The translations under genes and the position numbers were made by a program. A stretch of DNA of 64,000 bases from Semisulcospira habei. Lineage: Eukaryota; Mollusca; Gastropoda; Semisulcospiridae. Of this stretch, positions 60,531-64,000 are shown one piece after another (the stretch's first letter is position 1; each line of letters opens with the position of its first letter). The stretch spans positions 164,332,160 through 164,396,159 of the forward strand of contig BTPG01000007.1 of assembly GCA_036245525.1 (NCBI GenBank). The letters are read 5' to 3'. The notes below the pieces were generated by a model, which was not told the DNA's origin, made no database searches, and worked only from the letters and a program-made list of their open reading frames with translations.

Positions 60531-60867
60531 GTTATTGATTGATTGATTGTACATTGCTTAACGTCCCGACAGCAACAAGGCTTTCTCAGGACGTGCCTGC
60601 ACTGCTTGTGACAAAAAAAACTAAACAGAACATTGAATGTATGTCACCAGCCGGTCAAATACATTAAATAAACCTAACACATGGGGCCTAAATAAAGCTA
60701 AGACCATTTAGCAACACACATCCAATATCAAGAGCTACAGGCAGTGCAGACAGTAGGGAGAGTTTTAAAAAGGCAAATACAGGTGAATGGACCTCGGGTA
60801 GACAGAAACACATGCCCCAGAATAGAGAGAAAAACTCACCCTGTGGGGCTGACCAGGGTGACCCTGA
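60531..60867 (-). mobile_element. Retroposon with GACGTTAAGCAATGTACAATC tail, minus copy
   Basis: The tail repeats (ATTG)n lie at the left end. The flanks GTTATGGGAGGGGGG (60516-60530 and 60868-60882) form a target-site duplication. It is an inverted partner of 63181-63548, and the 5' end starts later than in that copy. Confidence 0.8.
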
Positions 60868-61987
60868 GTTATGGGAGGGGGGGGGGGGGAGGAGGCACAT
60901 ACTTTATAATGTACACGTACTATTTCTTTCAGTGTTTCCATCACCCACTCATAACACCATTAGACTCGATGAGTTGTCATGTTTTGAGTGGTTTACAAAA
61001 TACATGTACTTGTTGCTGTTACATTATCTTCTTACTGGTTTTGACATTTCGCTGTAAGATTTACAGTCCCATACTTTAAGCGTGTTCCCCCTAACGCACA
61101 CAGAGGTTGACTGTATCATTGATATGTGTGTGTAGGTAGCGTTTGGTTTTGTTTGAGGTGGCAGTTTTGGCCTCACCTTTAAGTTTGGTGCCGCTGTGCA
61201 TGTGGCCACCAGTACTATTTACAGAACTGATGACTGCATGTGCAGGCTAGTTCACGGTATCAAAATGTGAACTGGGCAGCCTATTGTTTGAAGTGATCAG
61301 TGGTAGCAACATCCATGATGTATGTGTGCATTTGGCCACTGGTACTGTTTACAAAGGTGCTGTTTACAGAACTAGTGGCTGAGTATGCATATTATTATTA
61401 GTACTGTTATTGTTATCAGGTGTGGCCTTATCTCTAAGTTTTAGTGCCCCTGTGCATGAGGCCAACAGTACTTTTCACAGAACTGATGGCTGCATGTGCA
61501 ATGTGGTTAACTGTACACATGAAATTTGTAGGTGGGCAGCTAAAATACAGGCAGTCAATACAAGCCACTTGCTTAACCTGAAGTCTCTATATATAGATTT
61601 TACAGTCCACTAATGCCCATCAGTATACAATTGTGCATGTCTTTTGTGGGTGTTCTGTGGTTTTGTATGTGGGCTGGGGTTGAAAGTGGGGCGGTATGGC
61701 ACCTATTACCGTGTATGTACAAAACCTACATTACAAACAAACATAAATTAATAATTTTAATAAATAGTTATTTGGGTTTAACGCCGCGCGGTAGACTACG
61801 GCCATCTCACGGCAGTTAAATAAATAAGATAAAGTAAGTCAAAGATACCTGGGACATAAGAATGCTAAGTAAAGTATAGATTATGATCATGCACAGATGT
61901 ACATTGGTGGATGTTCTGCGGTTTTGTGTGTGTAACTGGATTGGGGTTGGGAGCGAGCGATACTGCACCTATTACCATGTACGTGTA

Positions 61988-62388
61988 TAAGACATAAGAC
62001 ATTTATTCACCAAGTAAAACGTTACAAGGATTTTTGTGTGGCATGGCGACAGTAAAATATGTCCTCACTTGTAGGGCATTCATCATGTCATAAACTTAGT
62101 TGGCGATCATCCTATATACAGCACTAAAAGATAGATAAACACAATATTAAACACAAATCAGTCATATGTCACAAATCATGGAATCACGTTGTTCCGTGCA
62201 TGGTGATGTATTGAGGACAGCTTCTGGAAAAAAAATGCATCTGAATCGAGAGGTTCTGGCTTTAAAAGCACAAAACCGCCGGCCAGAGGGCAGAAGCTCG
62301 AAGAGATGATTGGCTGGGTGTGACAGATCTGACAGAATAGTACTGGTGGCCACATGCACAGGGGCACCATGGTGTATGTTCTTGAGCT
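61988..62388 (-). mobile_element. LINE 3' end fragment
   Basis: The minus strand encodes HPANHLFELLPSGRRFCAFK and ARTSRFRCIFFPEAVLNTS, the familiar LPSGRR...RTSR...FFP motif at the end of many LINE ORF2 proteins, followed by a 3' region ending AATAAATGTCTTATGTCTTA. It interrupts the 61.6-63.7 kb tandem repeats. Confidence 0.75.
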
Positions 62389-63180
62389 GTATGCTGATGT
62401 GTATGTACAAAACCTACATTACAAACAAACAAAATAAATAAATAATTTAATAAATAAGATAAAGTAAGTCTAAGGTACCTGGGACATATGCATGCTAGGT
62501 AAAGGATAGATTAAAAATTATGAACATACACAGATGTGCATGTCCTTCCTTTGGTAGGTGTTCTGCGGTTTTATGTGTGTATTTAGGTAAGGGTTGGGAG
62601 CAGGCAGTATGGCACCTATTACCATCTATATATGTGTATATTTTCTTGTTTGCTGATGTGTATGTACAAAACCTTCATTACAAGCAAACAAAATAAATAA
62701 ATAATTTAAATATATAGTTATTTGAGTTTAATGTCGAGCAGGCGACCAATGCCATCTCATGGCGGTTAAATAAAAAAGATAAAGTAAGTCAAGATACCTG
62801 GGACATATGAATGCTCAGTAAAGGATAGATTATGAACATGCACAGATGTAAGTGTCGTTTGGTGGGTGTTCTCTGGTTGTGGAGTGGGGTTGGGAGTGGG
62901 CAGTATTACCATATATGTGTATGTGAACATCAGCATATGTACAAAACCTACTTTTCAAACAAATAAAAATAAATAATAAATTTAAATAACTAGGACATAT
63001 GAATACCAAGTAAAGGATATATTATGAACATGCACAGATGTGCATGTCCTTTAATGGGTGTTCTGTGGTTTTGTATGTGGGGTGGGGAGCGGGTGGTATG
63101 CACCTATTACCATATATGTGTACATGTTATGTTCACATCATATATGTGTATATGTATGTTCTCATCTTGTATGCTGATGT

Positions 63181-63548
63181 CCCCCACCCAGGTCTACCCT
63201 GGGGGACTTGGGTGGGGTTAACTACTTTTTAGTTCCCAGGGTGACCCTGGTCAGCCCCACAGGGTGGGTTTTCCCCTCTATTCAGGGGCGTGTGTTTCTG
63301 TCTACCCTTGGTACATTCACCTGTATTTACCTTTTTTAAACTCTTCCTACTGTCTGCACTGCTTGTAGCTCTTGATATTGGATGTGTGTTGCTAAAGGGT
63401 CTAGTTAGGTTTATTTAGTGTATTAGACTAGCTGGCGACATACATTCAATATTCTGTTTAGTTTGGGATTTTTCACGAGCAGTGCAGGCACGTCCTGAGA
63501 AAGTCTTGTTGCTGTCGGGACGTTAAACAATGTACAATCAATCATTTT
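63181..63548 (+). mobile_element. Retroposon with GACGTTAAACAATGTACAATC tail, plus copy
   Basis: Contains GGGTGACCCTGGTCAGCCCC and ends in CGGGACGTTAAACAATGTAC. Flanked by the target duplication TATGCTGATGT (63170-63180 and 63548-63558). It interrupts the tandem repeats. Confidence 0.8.
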
Positions 63549-63568
63549 ATGCTGATGTGTATGTGCAA

Positions 63569-63614
63569 ACATACATCACAAACAAACAAACAAACAAACA
63601 AACAAACAAACAAA
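63569..63614 (+). repeat. (AAAC)n array
   Basis: Tetranucleotide run within a tandem-repeat unit. Confidence 0.93.
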
Positions 63615-64000
63615 TAATAAATTAATAAAATAAGTTGGGGATACCTGGGACCTATAAATATGCATGTTAAGTAAAGGATAGATTATGAACATGCACAGAT
63701 GTATGCATATTGAAAACAAATTTCCTCTCCTTGGTGACCACAACCATACCACTATAGTGATCATGTGCATCAAGGAATTCCTTCCATCCATAATTAAAAG
63801 GATAAATAATAAATAAATATGTAAGTGAATACATACATGAATCGATAATAAATAAATAAATAAAACATGTAATATAATAGAGAGGGCTACTATCTGTATT
63901 GTGTCTCATGCAGTCCTGATAAAGCTTAATCATAAGAGTCCTTGTGAGTACTTGAGTGCGGATTGGTTGAATTGGTTGCAAAAACTAAAATTTTATATTT

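Larger units (their letters stand above)
61130..63720. repeat. Tandem repeat array, units about 190-310 bp
   Basis: Repeated landmarks ATGCACAGATGT, GGTGTTCTGYGGTTTTGT, CACCTATTACCATATATGTG, GTATGTACAAAACCTAC and GATAAAGTAAGTC recur at about 61628, 61892, 62529, 62838, 63031 and 63691. Spacing varies because a LINE fragment and a retroposon inserted. Several units carry TTTAACGCCGMGCRGKMGAC, a retroposon tail, so the unit itself includes mobile-element sequence. Confidence 0.75.

Noticed and set aside
60531..63548. 3-kb DNA transposon with 340-bp TIRs
   Set aside because: Each supposed TIR has its own target-site duplication and a retroposon-type tail, so these are two independent insertions.

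Overview
The window looks like a repeat-rich animal nuclear genome, most likely a mollusc and plausibly a gastropod. The evidence is spliced genes with GT-AG introns, long (CT)n, (CA)n and (AT)n microsatellites, a tRNA-headed SINE, LINE 3' ends, very many short DNA transposons, and retroposon tails ending in GGCGTTAAACCCAAATAAC. The lineage call is inference. Most long reading frames are translated microsatellites (Ser/Leu, Arg/Glu, Thr/His, Tyr/Ile) and are not genes. Layout: 1-24 kb shows no convincing gene, only microsatellites, degenerate minisatellites and dozens of short palindromic elements. 24.5-28.9 kb has a possible signal-peptide first exon, a LINE fragment inside a palindrome, and more TTAA-bounded elements. 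29.2-33.4 kb holds a convergent gene pair: a THAP zinc-finger exon (+) and a three-exon gene (-) for a protein resembling the cysteine-rich C-terminal cytoplasmic domain of P2X7 receptors, with an in-frame stop in exon 2. 40.8-58.5 kb holds one host-type secreted-protein gene (+): seven exons with a perfectly alternating phase pattern, encoding a signal peptide and three and a half copies of a six-cysteine module; its 3' end lies outside what I could recognise. Its fourth intron contains a 7,476-bp DNA transposon (47180-54655) with TIRs of about 390 bp and a TTAA target duplication. 59-64 kb is retroposon and tandem-repeat sequence. The outstanding feature is the number and kind of palindromic elements. 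At least nine unrelated sequence families share one design: a near-perfect hairpin of about 50-95 bp, in several families inside a 90-220 bp element that begins and ends with TTAA. In many copies both arms carry the same matched changes, so the arms agree with each other better than with other copies. Two nested insertions at TTAA, each checkable against an uninserted sequence or paralogue, show that family A is a mobile TTAA-targeting element. Family letters A-L are mine. All calls were made by eye; database searches, folding and alignment were not run.
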